NCBI GenBank assembly: GCA_017616165.1
Contig: JAFZYR010000037.1
Coordinates: 1 to 49,417 of the forward strand
Reading direction: 5' to 3'
DNA length: 49,417 bases
Source: Treponema sp.
GTDB lineage: Bacteria > Spirochaetota > Spirochaetia > Treponematales > Treponemataceae
This document shows positions 38,754-47,279 of this stretch, piece by piece. The position numbers and the translations under genes were made by a program. The notes below the pieces were generated by a model. It saw nothing but the letters and a program-made list of their open reading frames with translations, was not told the DNA's origin and did no database searches. The number at the start of each line of letters is the position of its first letter. Position 1 is the stretch's first letter.

Positions 38754-40730
38754 ATGGCAAAGCATGAATTTCAAACAGAAGTAAATCAGCTTCTTAAATT
38801 AATTATTCATTCACTTTATTCTAACAAGGATATTTTCCTTCGCGAAATAGTTTCTAACGGTTCGGATGCGCTGGACAAGCTCAAATATCTTACAGTTTCT
38901 GATGATGCTTATAAGTCAATCAAGTTTGAACCACGCATTGATATTTCTTTTGACGAAAAAGACAGCGTTCTTACAGTTCAGGATTCCGGAATTGGTATGA
39001 ACGAAGAGGATTTGACAAACAACCTTGGTACAATTGCACGCTCGGGCACAAAGGCATTTATGGAAGCCCTTACAACAGAGGCTGCCAAGGATTCTGCATT
39101 AATCGGTCAGTTTGGTGTTGGATTTTATTCTGCATTCATGGCTGCCAAAAAGATTGATGTTTATACACGCAAGGCTGCAGGCGACGGAAAAATCTGGCAC
39201 TGGAGCAGTGACGGAACCAACTCATACGACATTGACGAAATTGCCGCAGACAGCGCCACAGCTAAAAAATACGGCTTTGATAAGCCTGAGCTCACCGGTT
39301 CTGCAATCGAAATGCATTTGAACGACGACAGCAAGGAATTTGCAAGCCGCTGGAAGATTGAAGAATTAATCAAAAAGTACTCAGACCACATTGCCTTCCC
39401 TATTTATCTTCACTACGAACAGAAAAAATACGACGACAAGGGAAACGTTACCGGCAGCGAAAATAAGGTTGACCAGGTAAACAGCGCAAGTGCCTTGTGG
39501 AAGCGTCCTAAAAGCGAGCTCAAACCGGAAGACTACAACGAGTTCTACAAGACAATCGGACACGACGGACAGGATCCTTTGGACTATATTCACACACACG
39601 CAGAAGGAACTCAGGAATATACAACCCTGTTCTACATTCCTCAGACTGCTCCGTTTGACATGTATCAGGCAGACTACAAGAGCGGCGTAAAGCTTTATGT
39701 AAAGCGCGTATTCATTACAGATGATGACCGCGAGCTTTTGCCAAGCTACCTGCGCTTTGTACGTGGTATTATCGACAGCGAAGACCTGCCATTGAACGTA
39801 AGCCGCGAAATCTTACAGCAGAACCGCATTCTTGATAACATCAGAACTTCTTCTGTTAAGAAGCTCCTTGGTGAGTTTAAGAAGATGGGCGAAGCTGCAG
39901 ACGCTGCCAAAAAGACTGCAGAAGACAAGCGCACAGACGAAGAAAAGAAAGCAATTGAAAAATGGGCCAAGTTTGTAAAGGCCTTTAACCGCCCGATGAA
40001 GGAAGGCTTGTACTCAGACTACGCAAACCGCGAAGAAATTTCAGAAATCGTACGCTTTAAGAGCACAGACGCTAGTGGTACCGGAGAGAACAACTACACA
40101 AGCTTTGCCGCATATGTAGAAAGAATGAAGCCTGAACAGAAGGCTATCTTCTATATCAGCGGAAGCGACGAGAAAAACCTTCGTGCCAACCCGCTTTTGA
40201 AGGCCTACACCGACAAGGGCTTTGAAGTTTTGATTATGGATGACGACATTGACGACATCGTAATTCCAGGCTTTGGCAAATACAAGGACTTTGAACTCAA
40301 GGCAGTAAACCGCAGCGGTGCCGACGACGACTTAGTAGACAACAAGGAAGAAGCCAAGAAAAAGGAAGAAGAGTTCAAGCCTGTAACAGACAAGATTAAG
40401 AAAGCTCTTGGCGAAAAGGTAAAGGAAGTTAAACTCAGCAAAACTTTGAGCGGCAACAACCCTTCATGTATCGTGGTTGACGAAAACGACCCGAGCTACC
40501 AGATGATTCAGATGATGAAGGCTATGGGCCAGGCCGGTCCGGAACTCAAGCCAATCCTTGAAGTAAACGGCGACCACCCAATCCTCGCCAAAATCAAAGA
40601 CAGCGACGACGAAGCACTCATCGCAGATGTTTCAGAAGTACTGTTGAGCCAGGCTTTGCTCATTGCAGGCGTAGAGCTCAAAGAACCGGCAGCCTTTGTT
40701 GAGCATTTGAATAATTTGTTAAGTAAGTAA
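38754..40730 (+). CDS. htpG: Chaperone HtpG (Hsp90)
   Basis: 658 aa. The N-terminal GHKL ATPase has F-L-R-E-I-V-S-N-G-S-D-A, the D-S-G-I-G-M motif and G-Q-F-G-V-G-F-Y-S. The middle domain includes S-R-E-I-L-Q-Q-N, and a C-terminal dimerisation domain completes it. The length is slightly above that of E. coli HtpG (624) because of charged insertions. It folds or remodels client proteins in the cytosol. The stop codon overlaps the start of the next gene (TAATG). Confidence 0.97.
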   Translation: MAKHEFQTEVNQLLKLIIHSLYSNKDIFLREIVSNGSDALDKLKYLTVSDDAYKSIKFEPRIDISFDEKDSVLTVQDSGIGMNEEDLTNNLGTIARSGTKAFMEALTTEAAKDSALIGQFGVGFYSAFMAAKKIDVYTRKAAGDGKIWHWSSDGTNSYDIDEIAADSATAKKYGFDKPELTGSAIEMHLNDDSKEFASRWKIEELIKKYSDHIAFPIYLHYEQKKYDDKGNVTGSENKVDQVNSASALWKRPKSELKPEDYNEFYKTIGHDGQDPLDYIHTHAEGTQEYTTLFYIPQTAPFDMYQADYKSGVKLYVKRVFITDDDRELLPSYLRFVRGIIDSEDLPLNVSREILQQNRILDNIRTSSVKKLLGEFKKMGEAADAAKKTAEDKRTDEEKKAIEKWAKFVKAFNRPMKEGLYSDYANREEISEIVRFKSTDASGTGENNYTSFAAYVERMKPEQKAIFYISGSDEKNLRANPLLKAYTDKGFEVLIMDDDIDDIVIPGFGKYKDFELKAVNRSGADDDLVDNKEEAKKKEEEFKPVTDKIKKALGEKVKEVKLSKTLSGNNPSCIVVDENDPSYQMIQMMKAMGQAGPELKPILEVNGDHPILAKIKDSDDEALIADVSEVLLSQALLIAGVELKEPAAFVEHLNNLLSK

Positions 40731-41224
40731 TGTCGGACACTTGTTTCTATAAAGACGGATTAAACTTCTCCTGTCAGCGGTGCTCGTTTTGTTGCGGGCA
40801 TTCGCCGGGGTTTGTTTATCTTTCGCGCTCAGATTTAGACAGGCTTTGTCAGCATCTTAATATGAGCGTTAAGGATTTTGTGGCAAAATATTGCCGCTGG
40901 GCCGACTACTACTATGGAAAACAAGTTCTGGCGCTGCTTGAAAAACCTAACTATGACTGCATTTTCTGGGACAACGGCTGTACAGTTTATGAAGGCCGCC
41001 CTAGCCAATGCCGTACCTACCCCTTCTGGGCCTGGGTTGTAAAAGACAAAGAAAGCTGGGATGACATGGCAAAAGAATGCCCCGGAATGCGGGCTGCAAA
41101 CGGTCGCCACTGGACCTTTGAAGAAATTGAGGCAAACAGACAGGAATATATTGCGAACGTTCCTATGATCCGGGAAGAGGTTATTGCGCTAATAAACGAG
41201 CTCGACGCTCAGCATCCACTTTAA
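40730..41224 (+). CDS. YkgJ-family cysteine cluster protein
   Basis: 164 aa. Cys ligands of the zinc/iron cluster family are seen in C-Q-R-C-S-F-C-C-G near 17-25 and in C-I-F-W-x-x-G-C-T-V-Y-E-G-R-P-S-Q-C-R-T-Y-P-F-W near 82-105. Function is unknown; the family is thought to bind a metal centre. Translation is coupled to htpG by a one-base overlap. Its 3' end overlaps the convergent phosphoesterase gene by 44 bases. Confidence 0.88.
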   Translation: MSDTCFYKDGLNFSCQRCSFCCGHSPGFVYLSRSDLDRLCQHLNMSVKDFVAKYCRWADYYYGKQVLALLEKPNYDCIFWDNGCTVYEGRPSQCRTYPFWAWVVKDKESWDDMAKECPGMRAANGRHWTFEEIEANRQEYIANVPMIREEVIALINELDAQHPL

Positions 41225-41813
41225 TCCATTCTTCAAGCGAAAGCGGCTTGTAATCGCTGAACATACAAAAACAGTTTATCATCTGGCATGGAATGGGGCC
41301 GGTAACTCCTTTTACATTTGTTACGACTGTGTGGCGGGTCATTTCCTGAAATTCATTTACGAGCTTTTCATCAGGGCTGTTGTGAACGTGGCCGTAAAGC
41401 ATGTAAGTGCGCGGACTTCCGTCTGATTTTCTTGTGTGCTGGTGGTTATAGCAGAAGGTCGGGTAATGACTTAAGATTACTGTGTTTCCGTGATCATCAA
41501 GCTCGGCGTAGGGTTTAATCCATTCAAAACGGTCAAAGTCTACACCATCCTTGTTGAGCCAGTCGTGGTCGTGGTTGCCTTCTATGAGGCAGATTTTTCC
41601 GTTCAGGCGGCGCAGGATGGCATTTACTTCGTGAGGCTTTTTGCTGCCAATAAAGTCGCCAACAACTATAACAATATCGCCGCTCTGCACCTTGGAGTTC
41701 CACTGAGAAATCATGTAGCTGTTCATTGCTTCTGCCGACTCAAACCCCCGCATGTCGAGCGAGGTATTGAGCTGGCTGTGATAGAAGTGTAAATCTGATA
41801 TGTATAACTTCAT
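41181..41813 (-). CDS. Calcineurin-like metallophosphoesterase
   Basis: 210 aa. The metal-binding series is complete: I-S-D-L-H-F near 5-10, V-V-G-D-F near 50, E-G-N-H-D near 78, L-S-H-Y-P near 115, and Y-G-H-V-H-N near 140. It acts on an unknown phosphoester; cytoplasmic members of this size are often phosphodiesterases or nucleotidases. No ribosome site is seen. The 3' end runs 44 bases into the convergent YkgJ-type gene. Confidence 0.88.
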   Translation of the reverse strand: MKLYISDLHFYHSQLNTSLDMRGFESAEAMNSYMISQWNSKVQSGDIVIVVGDFIGSKKPHEVNAILRRLNGKICLIEGNHDHDWLNKDGVDFDRFEWIKPYAELDDHGNTVILSHYPTFCYNHQHTRKSDGSPRTYMLYGHVHNSPDEKLVNEFQEMTRHTVVTNVKGVTGPIPCQMINCFCMFSDYKPLSLEEWIKVDAERRARLLAQ

Positions 41814-41821
41814 AAAATACA

Positions 41822-41895
41822 GCGGTGGTTGAGCTTGTCGAAACCACTATTAAAAAATGCATTTTTGTGGTGATTTCGACACGCTCAACCACCAC
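41822..41895. repeat. Inverted pair of palindromic repeats
   Basis: Two copies of the GTGGTTGAGCTTGTCGAAACCAC-type unit face each other, at 41824-41848 and about 41867-41894, with outer arms GTGGTTGAGC/GCTCAACCAC. An ATGCAT palindrome lies between them. It sits between two minus-strand genes. Confidence 0.8.
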
Positions 41896-41899
41896 ATTC

Positions 41900-43282
41900 C
41901 TAGTTACTCATTGTCTTAATTTCTTTATCATACACCGGCTTGAGCAAAATCAGAGAAACAACAAGTGAAAGAGCTTCGGCAATGAGGAACGACCACCAGA
42001 TGTTGGCAATCTTTCCTGTGAGCGATAAAAGCCAGGCAGCAGGAAGAAGGAAAATCAACTGGCGCACAAAGCTTATTACCATCGACTGAATACCCTTTCC
42101 AAGAGCCTGGAACACAGAACCAAGAATAATACAGAAGGCAGCAATCGGGAAGTGAATGGCAATAATTCGAAGGGCCGGAATACCAATCCTGAGCATTTCG
42201 TCAGAAGCGGCAAATAAGGCCAGAAGCTGAGCCGGGAATAATTCAAATATCAGAACTCCAACAAGCATAATTGCACAAGCGGCAAAACAACTAAGGAAGA
42301 TTGTTCGGGTAATACGCTTGCGGTTACGGGCTCCGTAGTTATAGGCAACAATAGGAACAGAACCGTTGTTCAAGCCAAACACAGGCATAAATACAAAGCT
42401 CTGAAGCTTAAAGTAAATACCATAGACTGCAATTGCTGTTGTTGAGAAGGAACCAAGGATAATGTTCAGGAAGTAAACGAGGATGGAGCCGATTGACATT
42501 ACGATAATCGAAGGAACACCAACTGCGTAAATCTTTCCGATAATCTGTCCTTCCGGCTTGAGGCCCTTGAAGGAAATATGAATTTCCTTGTTCTTGCGCA
42601 CATTCAAAATAAACGAAACAGTCATGGCCGCAAACTGACCAAGAACCGTAGCAACAGCCGCACCCGCAATTCCCATAGCAGGAAAGCCGAGCAAACCAAA
42701 AATCAAAATTGGATCAAAAATCAAATTGAAGGCTGTACCGGTAAGCTGCGAAACCATAGAAAGACCTGTCTTTCCTGTAGAAATCAAAAGGCGCTCAAAG
42801 GTAATTGCTCCAAAAACTCCGGCGCAGGCAACAAGACAAATGCGCATGTAAGTAACGCCGTATTCAATAATTTCTGCATTATCAGTCTGACTTTCAAAAT
42901 AAGGGCGCGGAACAAAAAATCCAACAATCATAAAAACTATGAAGCCGCAGATTGTAAGGAAAAGACCATTGTTTGCAACCTTGTCTACTTCTTCAAAATT
43001 CTTTTCGCCAAGACGACGCGAAAGCAAAGAGTTAATACCAACAGCTGTTCCCAGTGCGACCGAAAACATAAGGTTCTGAACCGGAAAAGCAATGGAAACT
43101 GCAGTAAGTGCATTCTCCGAAATTCGTGCAACAAAGATACTGTCCACAATATTATAAAGTGACTGCACGAACATAGAAATCATCATAGGCAGCGACATAG
43201 AAATCAAAAGCTTGCCTAGTGGCATGTACCCCATTTTATTTTCTGCTCTAGGGGCGTTATTCTGTTCTTTAATATCTGACAT
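41900..43282 (-). CDS. MATE-family multidrug/cation efflux transporter
   Basis: 460 aa with twelve predicted helices in two MatE halves. The opening P-L-G-K-L-L-I-S-M-S-L-P-M-M-I-S-M and the S-I-F-V-A-R/I-S-E segment are typical. It should export drugs or metabolites in exchange for Na+ or H+. It lies 27 bases after pgeF on the same strand but also has a promoter overlapping the pgeF end. Confidence 0.9.
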   Translation of the reverse strand: MSDIKEQNNAPRAENKMGYMPLGKLLISMSLPMMISMFVQSLYNIVDSIFVARISENALTAVSIAFPVQNLMFSVALGTAVGINSLLSRRLGEKNFEEVDKVANNGLFLTICGFIVFMIVGFFVPRPYFESQTDNAEIIEYGVTYMRICLVACAGVFGAITFERLLISTGKTGLSMVSQLTGTAFNLIFDPILIFGLLGFPAMGIAGAAVATVLGQFAAMTVSFILNVRKNKEIHISFKGLKPEGQIIGKIYAVGVPSIIVMSIGSILVYFLNIILGSFSTTAIAVYGIYFKLQSFVFMPVFGLNNGSVPIVAYNYGARNRKRITRTIFLSCFAACAIMLVGVLIFELFPAQLLALFAASDEMLRIGIPALRIIAIHFPIAAFCIILGSVFQALGKGIQSMVISFVRQLIFLLPAAWLLSLTGKIANIWWSFLIAEALSLVVSLILLKPVYDKEIKTMSN

Positions 43283-43291
43283 AATGTGATT

Positions 43292-43320
43292 ATGATAACA
43301 GAAAATAAATTATTTGTCAT
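43292..43320 (-). promoter_or_regulatory. MATE gene promoter overlapping the pgeF end
   Basis: ATGACA (43315-43320), 17-bp spacer and TATCAT (43292-43297), 9 bases before the ATG at 43282, with no Shine-Dalgarno. Confidence 0.4.
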
Positions 43321-44095
43321 TGACAACAGAGGTCATCATAATAGCAGTGAGCATTCGTTGAGTTGGAGATTTTGTCCGCCTGTAGGAACAGAGGCTGTGA
43401 CCTTCGATTTGTGAATGATAGGTGCAGCTGCTTGTAGGGATAATGTTTTTTCCCTGAATGCCGTTTTTTAGGAGCGTGAGCTTTACGGCCTCCTGCAGAT
43501 TCAAAAGATATTTCTCGTCATTTTTCTGCGTGAAGATTTTTTGCATTTCTTCTTTGGCGAAGGCCTGCGCAAACTCATCAAAAACATCCTGCCCTACTTC
43601 GTAACAGTCTTTGCAGATGTGCGGGCCGATTGCAGCTTTTATGTCTGCGGGGTTGCAGGAAAAGTTGTCGTACATTTTTTGAATCGCCACTTCCGAGATT
43701 TTTTGCACCGTTCCCTTCCAGCCGCTGTGAACCATTGCAATCACTTCTTTTACCGGATCATAAAAATAAACCGGTACGCAGTCTGCCTCGACCGTGCACA
43801 AGAGCAGATTTTTTTCATTTGTGATAAGTCCGTCGTAAGGATCATTTTCATCCAAGAGCCGCAGGATTCCATCGCCACCATTTTCGTGTGTAACAATTTT
43901 TATTCTGGCTGTGTGCCGCTGTTTTGTTTTGACCATATCTTGTAGAGCGATTCCCAGCTGTGAGCCAAGTGCAATATAATTTTCGCGCGCATTGTCGTCT
44001 TCAAAATTCCAGGCAATGTCTTGAGTCGTTGTAAAGAGAGTTTTTATTTTGCCGGTTGCATCCAGTTCCGGGATGGGAAAATATTTTATGGTCAT
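43310..44095 (-). CDS. pgeF: PgeF/YfiH-family purine nucleoside phosphorylase-like (multicopper-oxidase-like) protein
   Basis: 261 aa. Zinc-site motifs are M-V-H-S-G-W-K-G-T (His), G-P-H-I-C-K-D-C-Y-E-V (Cys) and the terminal S-C-T-Y-H ... H-S-L-C-S-Y-R-R. Family members were described as laccase-like; characterised ones act as adenosine deaminase and purine nucleoside phosphorylase, or edit muropeptides. A promoter TTGATT-16-TATAAT ends 10 bases upstream and no ribosome site is visible. Confidence 0.9.
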   Translation of the reverse strand: MTIKYFPIPELDATGKIKTLFTTTQDIAWNFEDDNARENYIALGSQLGIALQDMVKTKQRHTARIKIVTHENGGDGILRLLDENDPYDGLITNEKNLLLCTVEADCVPVYFYDPVKEVIAMVHSGWKGTVQKISEVAIQKMYDNFSCNPADIKAAIGPHICKDCYEVGQDVFDEFAQAFAKEEMQKIFTQKNDEKYLLNLQEAVKLTLLKNGIQGKNIIPTSSCTYHSQIEGHSLCSYRRTKSPTQRMLTAIMMTSVVNDK

Positions 44096-44105
44096 TATGG
44101 GGTTT

Positions 44106-44133
44106 ATTATAGCTTGTAAATCTTAAAAATCAA
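44106..44133 (-). promoter_or_regulatory. pgeF promoter
   Basis: TTGATT (44128-44133), 16-bp spacer and perfect TATAAT (44106-44111), 10 bases before the ATG. Confidence 0.5.
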
Positions 44134-44182
44134 TATTGACTAATTAAAAATTGATTGAAATACTTCAACAAAAGAGGTTTTT

Positions 44183-45160
44183 ATGAACACACAAGAACTA
44201 CACGAATTGATTGAAACTGAACAGCCTAACATTTGTCAGCTGGTTGCGTACAAGGCTGGCGAAAAGGTTTACTCTGACTGCTGGAACAACTACAAGGTTG
44301 ATGATTGCGCGCATGTTATGTCTGTGACCAAAAGTGTATTTGCGTTGCTGGTCGGCATTGCAATTGATAAGGGACAGATTAAAAGCATTGATGATAAGGT
44401 GCTTGATTATTTCCCGGAATATAAAGTTAAGCGCGGTGAAAAGACAATTTACGATGTAACGATTAAGCATCTGCTTACGATGAGAGCACCATACAAAGGC
44501 AAGGGGGACCCATGGAGCAAGGTATGTGCGAGCGAAAACTGGACATATACCTCGCTTGATTTTCTTGGTGGGCGACAGGGACTTACAGATGAGTTTAGGT
44601 ATTCATCGGTGTGCATTCATATTTTGACAGGCATTCTTTATAAGGCCACTGGTATGATTACTGTAGACTATGCCAACAAATATTTGTTTGGGCCGCTCGG
44701 CATTCCTGCACATAAAGTTTACATCGCAAAATCTGCAGAGGAACACAAGCAGTTTACAATTCAAAAGACTCCAAAAAAAGCTGTGTGGTTTAGTGACAGG
44801 CAGAATCTTGGAACACCGGGTTATGGGCTTTGTATGACTGCAGAGGATATGGCAAAGATTGGGCTCTTGTGTTTAAACAAGGGTGAGTTCAATGGCCAGC
44901 AGATTGTATCATCAAAATGGATTCGAGAGATGACCCAACCACGCACTGTTGAAGGCAAGCATTTCCGTGGAATGGATTACGGCTACATGTGGTGGATTAT
45001 CAGTCGCAAGAAGGGAATATACGCCGCCATTGGAAACAGCGGAAACGTGATTTACATTAACCCGGAAAAAAAGGTCGTTGTGGCGGTGGCCTCATATTTT
45101 AAGCCTACGATTTTTGACCGCGTGGATTTTATTCAGCGGGAAATTGAGCCTAGGTTGTAA
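44183..45160 (+). CDS. Beta-lactamase-fold serine hydrolase
   Basis: 325 aa, no signal peptide, so probably cytoplasmic. The S-x-x-K motif is S-V-T-K near 49-52 (catalytic Ser and Lys), the second motif is Y-S-S near 137, and a G-N-S-G stretch near 290 replaces the K-T-G box, as in class C-like esterases and peptidases. The substrate is unknown; resistance is not implied. AGAGG lies 5 bases upstream of the ATG. Confidence 0.85.
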   Translation: MNTQELHELIETEQPNICQLVAYKAGEKVYSDCWNNYKVDDCAHVMSVTKSVFALLVGIAIDKGQIKSIDDKVLDYFPEYKVKRGEKTIYDVTIKHLLTMRAPYKGKGDPWSKVCASENWTYTSLDFLGGRQGLTDEFRYSSVCIHILTGILYKATGMITVDYANKYLFGPLGIPAHKVYIAKSAEEHKQFTIQKTPKKAVWFSDRQNLGTPGYGLCMTAEDMAKIGLLCLNKGEFNGQQIVSSKWIREMTQPRTVEGKHFRGMDYGYMWWIISRKKGIYAAIGNSGNVIYINPEKKVVVAVASYFKPTIFDRVDFIQREIEPRL

Positions 45161-45169
45161 GGCAAGCTC

Positions 45170-45598
45170 TTACTTCATATTCCTTTCTTCAAGCTTCTGG
45201 TTCATTTTTTTTGCGGAATCGGAATCTATAAGATAAGAGACTATCATTACGATTGCATAAACACAAATGATGACGGCTTCAAAGCTTATTGCATTTACAG
45301 GGTTTTTAAAAGTGAACCAGCCGCGGCGTGCTCCGGTTATCAGAGTAACTGCATTGATAATCAAAAAATAAACAATCTGCAAAATTACCATCAGGATTTT
45401 TGAATAATTTATTTCAAGAAGGAAAGGTATATAACATACAGCAGATACAAGTCCAATGAACATAATGGCCCATATATCACTACTACCAAAAACTCGTGTG
45501 CTTCCAAAAAAGTAAGTAATATAAATTGAAGCAATCAAAAAAATAGCCGTTACAACGCGTGTAAAAATCATAAGCATTATATTAATTTTTTCTTTCAT
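45170..45598 (-). CDS. DUF3021-family four-helix membrane protein
   Basis: 142 aa with four hydrophobic helices (about 7-28, 40-58, 65-86 and 105-125) and a charged tail. It resembles DUF3021 proteins, which are regularly encoded next to a LytTR regulator and thought to modulate it. It lies 40 bases after the LytTR gene on the same strand. Confidence 0.78.
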   Translation of the reverse strand: MKEKINIMLMIFTRVVTAIFLIASIYITYFFGSTRVFGSSDIWAIMFIGLVSAVCYIPFLLEINYSKILMVILQIVYFLIINAVTLITGARRGWFTFKNPVNAISFEAVIICVYAIVMIVSYLIDSDSAKKMNQKLEERNMK

Positions 45599-45638
45599 AA
45601 TTATTCCTCGGTTTATTGATTCATGATATTTTATTGTT

Positions 45639-46076
45639 TTAAAGTCCCAGCTTCTTCTTTAATGCAGGAACATAATTTCGTGAAATAATCACCTTGTAGC
45701 CGTTTTTAAGAACAGCTTCAAAGCGTCCGCCAAAAGCAGGCGAAAGACTTTCAACCTTGTTCAGATTCATAATCACCGCTTTATTTACCCGCAGAAAATC
45801 CTGTGGCAAAAAGTCTTGTTCCAGCTGATACAGCTTGAGCTTTGTTTCAAGCACTTCGTCAGTTGTGTAGGCAAAAACTTTATCGTCTACAGATTCAAAA
45901 TAAAGAATATCCGTAAGCTCTGCAAAAACAATTTTTGAATCCTTTTGAAAGCTGATTTTCTGCCTGTGATTTTTTATTCGCTCAATCAAAAGACGAATAT
46001 CATCGTCAAGGCTCTGGCACTTGATAATGATTTCGTCTTCTTCTTCGGGTGCTTTATCTAAAATAGTAATCTTCAT
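45639..46076 (-). CDS. LytTR-family DNA-binding regulator
   Basis: 145 aa. The C-terminal ~100 residues are a LytTR domain (I-L-Y-F-E-S-V-D-D-K-V near 57-67, F-L-R-V-N-K-A-V-I-M-N-L, and the closing L-K-N-G-Y-K-V-I-I-S-R). There is no receiver domain, so the signal may come from the DUF3021 partner. It begins 3 bases after the stop of the upstream lipoprotein gene and has no ribosome site, so translation is coupled. Probable binding sites lie upstream of the operon (47229-47260). Confidence 0.9.
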   Translation of the reverse strand: MKITILDKAPEEEDEIIIKCQSLDDDIRLLIERIKNHRQKISFQKDSKIVFAELTDILYFESVDDKVFAYTTDEVLETKLKLYQLEQDFLPQDFLRVNKAVIMNLNKVESLSPAFGGRFEAVLKNGYKVIISRNYVPALKKKLGL

Positions 46077-46079
46077 ATT

Positions 46080-47159
46080 TTAGAATTCTAACACAAATGG
46101 CTTTTCAAAGTCACCCCTAAAGTAATAAGTAAGCTTTCGTTTTTCAGGCTCAAAAATAACGCTCCAGGCAGTTATATCATCAGTCGAATAATTTTGGGCA
46201 CTTACATTTTCCATTGCATTTCGCACATCCTCGGCATTCATTACCCAGGATGATTTTTCACCGGCATCAAGAAGCTTTGCAAAACGTTCTCTGGAGTTTT
46301 CTCTATCCGGATTTGAACCTTCATCTTTTTTTGGACTTTCAGCAGTATAGTGATTTGTAAGAACCTTTGTGTCAGTTACATACATTTTGTTGTTTACATA
46401 TTCAACAACAACTGATTTTCCCTTTGCATCTGCAATTGCAAAATGATGAGCACTGCCAATTACAGAATACATATCTACACCTTCCAGAAGCTTGATTGCT
46501 TCATCAACCGTTGCCGCCTTATCAAGAACTAAACGGATTGCTGCTGTAGTGGTCACATCGGGCTTGCTTGTATTTTGCGCAGTCTGTTCCTCATCCCCTG
46601 CCATAAGATCTGCAATGTAAAGTCCCTTTTCGTTTATACCGTCAAGCGGAACATAAATTGAAGCAAGCGCAATGATATCCTTAGAAAAGTTATTAACAGG
46701 ATTCCAGTTCCGTCTTAATCCCAGAAACTCAAGACAGCTTGTTGAAATTGATTCATAACCGCCATTTGGTTTTGTGTGAATAATCATAATGGCACAATCA
46801 TTCCAGTCAAAATTACGCCCAAAAATCTGTCCGCCGTCTGTATTATTTGCGGCGATGGAACTGCAGCCAAATTCAGGCGTAGTGATTTTTACGCTGATTT
46901 TTTTCCCGGCGCCTGTTCCACTCCATTTTCCGTTTCTAAGATCGCTTTCGATAAAGTCTGCCATCTCATCATTTGTTTTTCCGCCGCCTGCTTTTATATA
47001 TTCATCAAACCTATAGTCTCCTTCATACTCAATATAAAAAACACCATTGTGAATTTTTCTGAGTGTTTTTAATGATGACATTTCTGCGTTATAATCACAG
47101 CCCGTAAATAAAAAGATATTTGCCAGAAGGATAAATCCGAATAAAAGTGATTTTTTCAT
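46080..47159 (-). CDS. Lipoprotein Ntn-hydrolase, choloylglycine/acyl-hydrolase-like
   Basis: 359 aa from ATG 47159 (GAGAGGTG just upstream); a 27-residue extension from 47240 has no support. A lipoprotein signal ends F-T-G-C. The main domain is like linear amide C-N hydrolases: G-C-S-S near 100 supplies the probable nucleophile Cys, followed by G-G-Q-I-F-G-R-N-F-D-W, and later G-L-Y-I-A-D-L. Because the Cys is internal, propeptide removal would be needed for an N-terminal nucleophile. The substrate may be an N-acyl amide or peptide. It leads an operon with a LytTR regulator and a DUF3021 protein. Confidence 0.75.
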   Translation of the reverse strand: MKKSLLFGFILLANIFLFTGCDYNAEMSSLKTLRKIHNGVFYIEYEGDYRFDEYIKAGGGKTNDEMADFIESDLRNGKWSGTGAGKKISVKITTPEFGCSSIAANNTDGGQIFGRNFDWNDCAIMIIHTKPNGGYESISTSCLEFLGLRRNWNPVNNFSKDIIALASIYVPLDGINEKGLYIADLMAGDEEQTAQNTSKPDVTTTAAIRLVLDKAATVDEAIKLLEGVDMYSVIGSAHHFAIADAKGKSVVVEYVNNKMYVTDTKVLTNHYTAESPKKDEGSNPDRENSRERFAKLLDAGEKSSWVMNAEDVRNAMENVSAQNYSTDDITAWSVIFEPEKRKLTYYFRGDFEKPFVLEF

Positions 47160-47190
47160 ATACACCTCTCGTTGATTAAAAGATATCTGG

Positions 47191-47219
47191 AGTATAACAG
47201 AGATATGAAATTCAACAAT
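47191..47219 (-). promoter_or_regulatory. Promoter of the lipoprotein-LytTR-DUF3021 operon
   Basis: TATACT (47191-47196) with a poor -35 ATTGTT (47214-47219) at 17 bp, as expected for an activated promoter. An inverted repeat GAAATTC/GAATTTC (47207-47228) covers the -35. Confidence 0.5.
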
Positions 47220-47228
47220 ATGAATTTC

Positions 47229-47260
47229 GGTAAGATGCAATTTGGAGGGGGTAAGATGCA
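47229..47260 (-). promoter_or_regulatory. Probable LytTR binding site (two direct repeats)
   Basis: TGCATCTTACC occurs twice, at 47250-47260 and 47229-47239, exactly 21 bp apart, ending 9 bp from the -35 box. LytTR regulators typically bind two direct repeats on one helix face at this spacing. The operon they precede encodes a LytTR protein. Confidence 0.6.
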
Positions 47261-47279
47261 GTGAAGTCGTATTTTGAAC

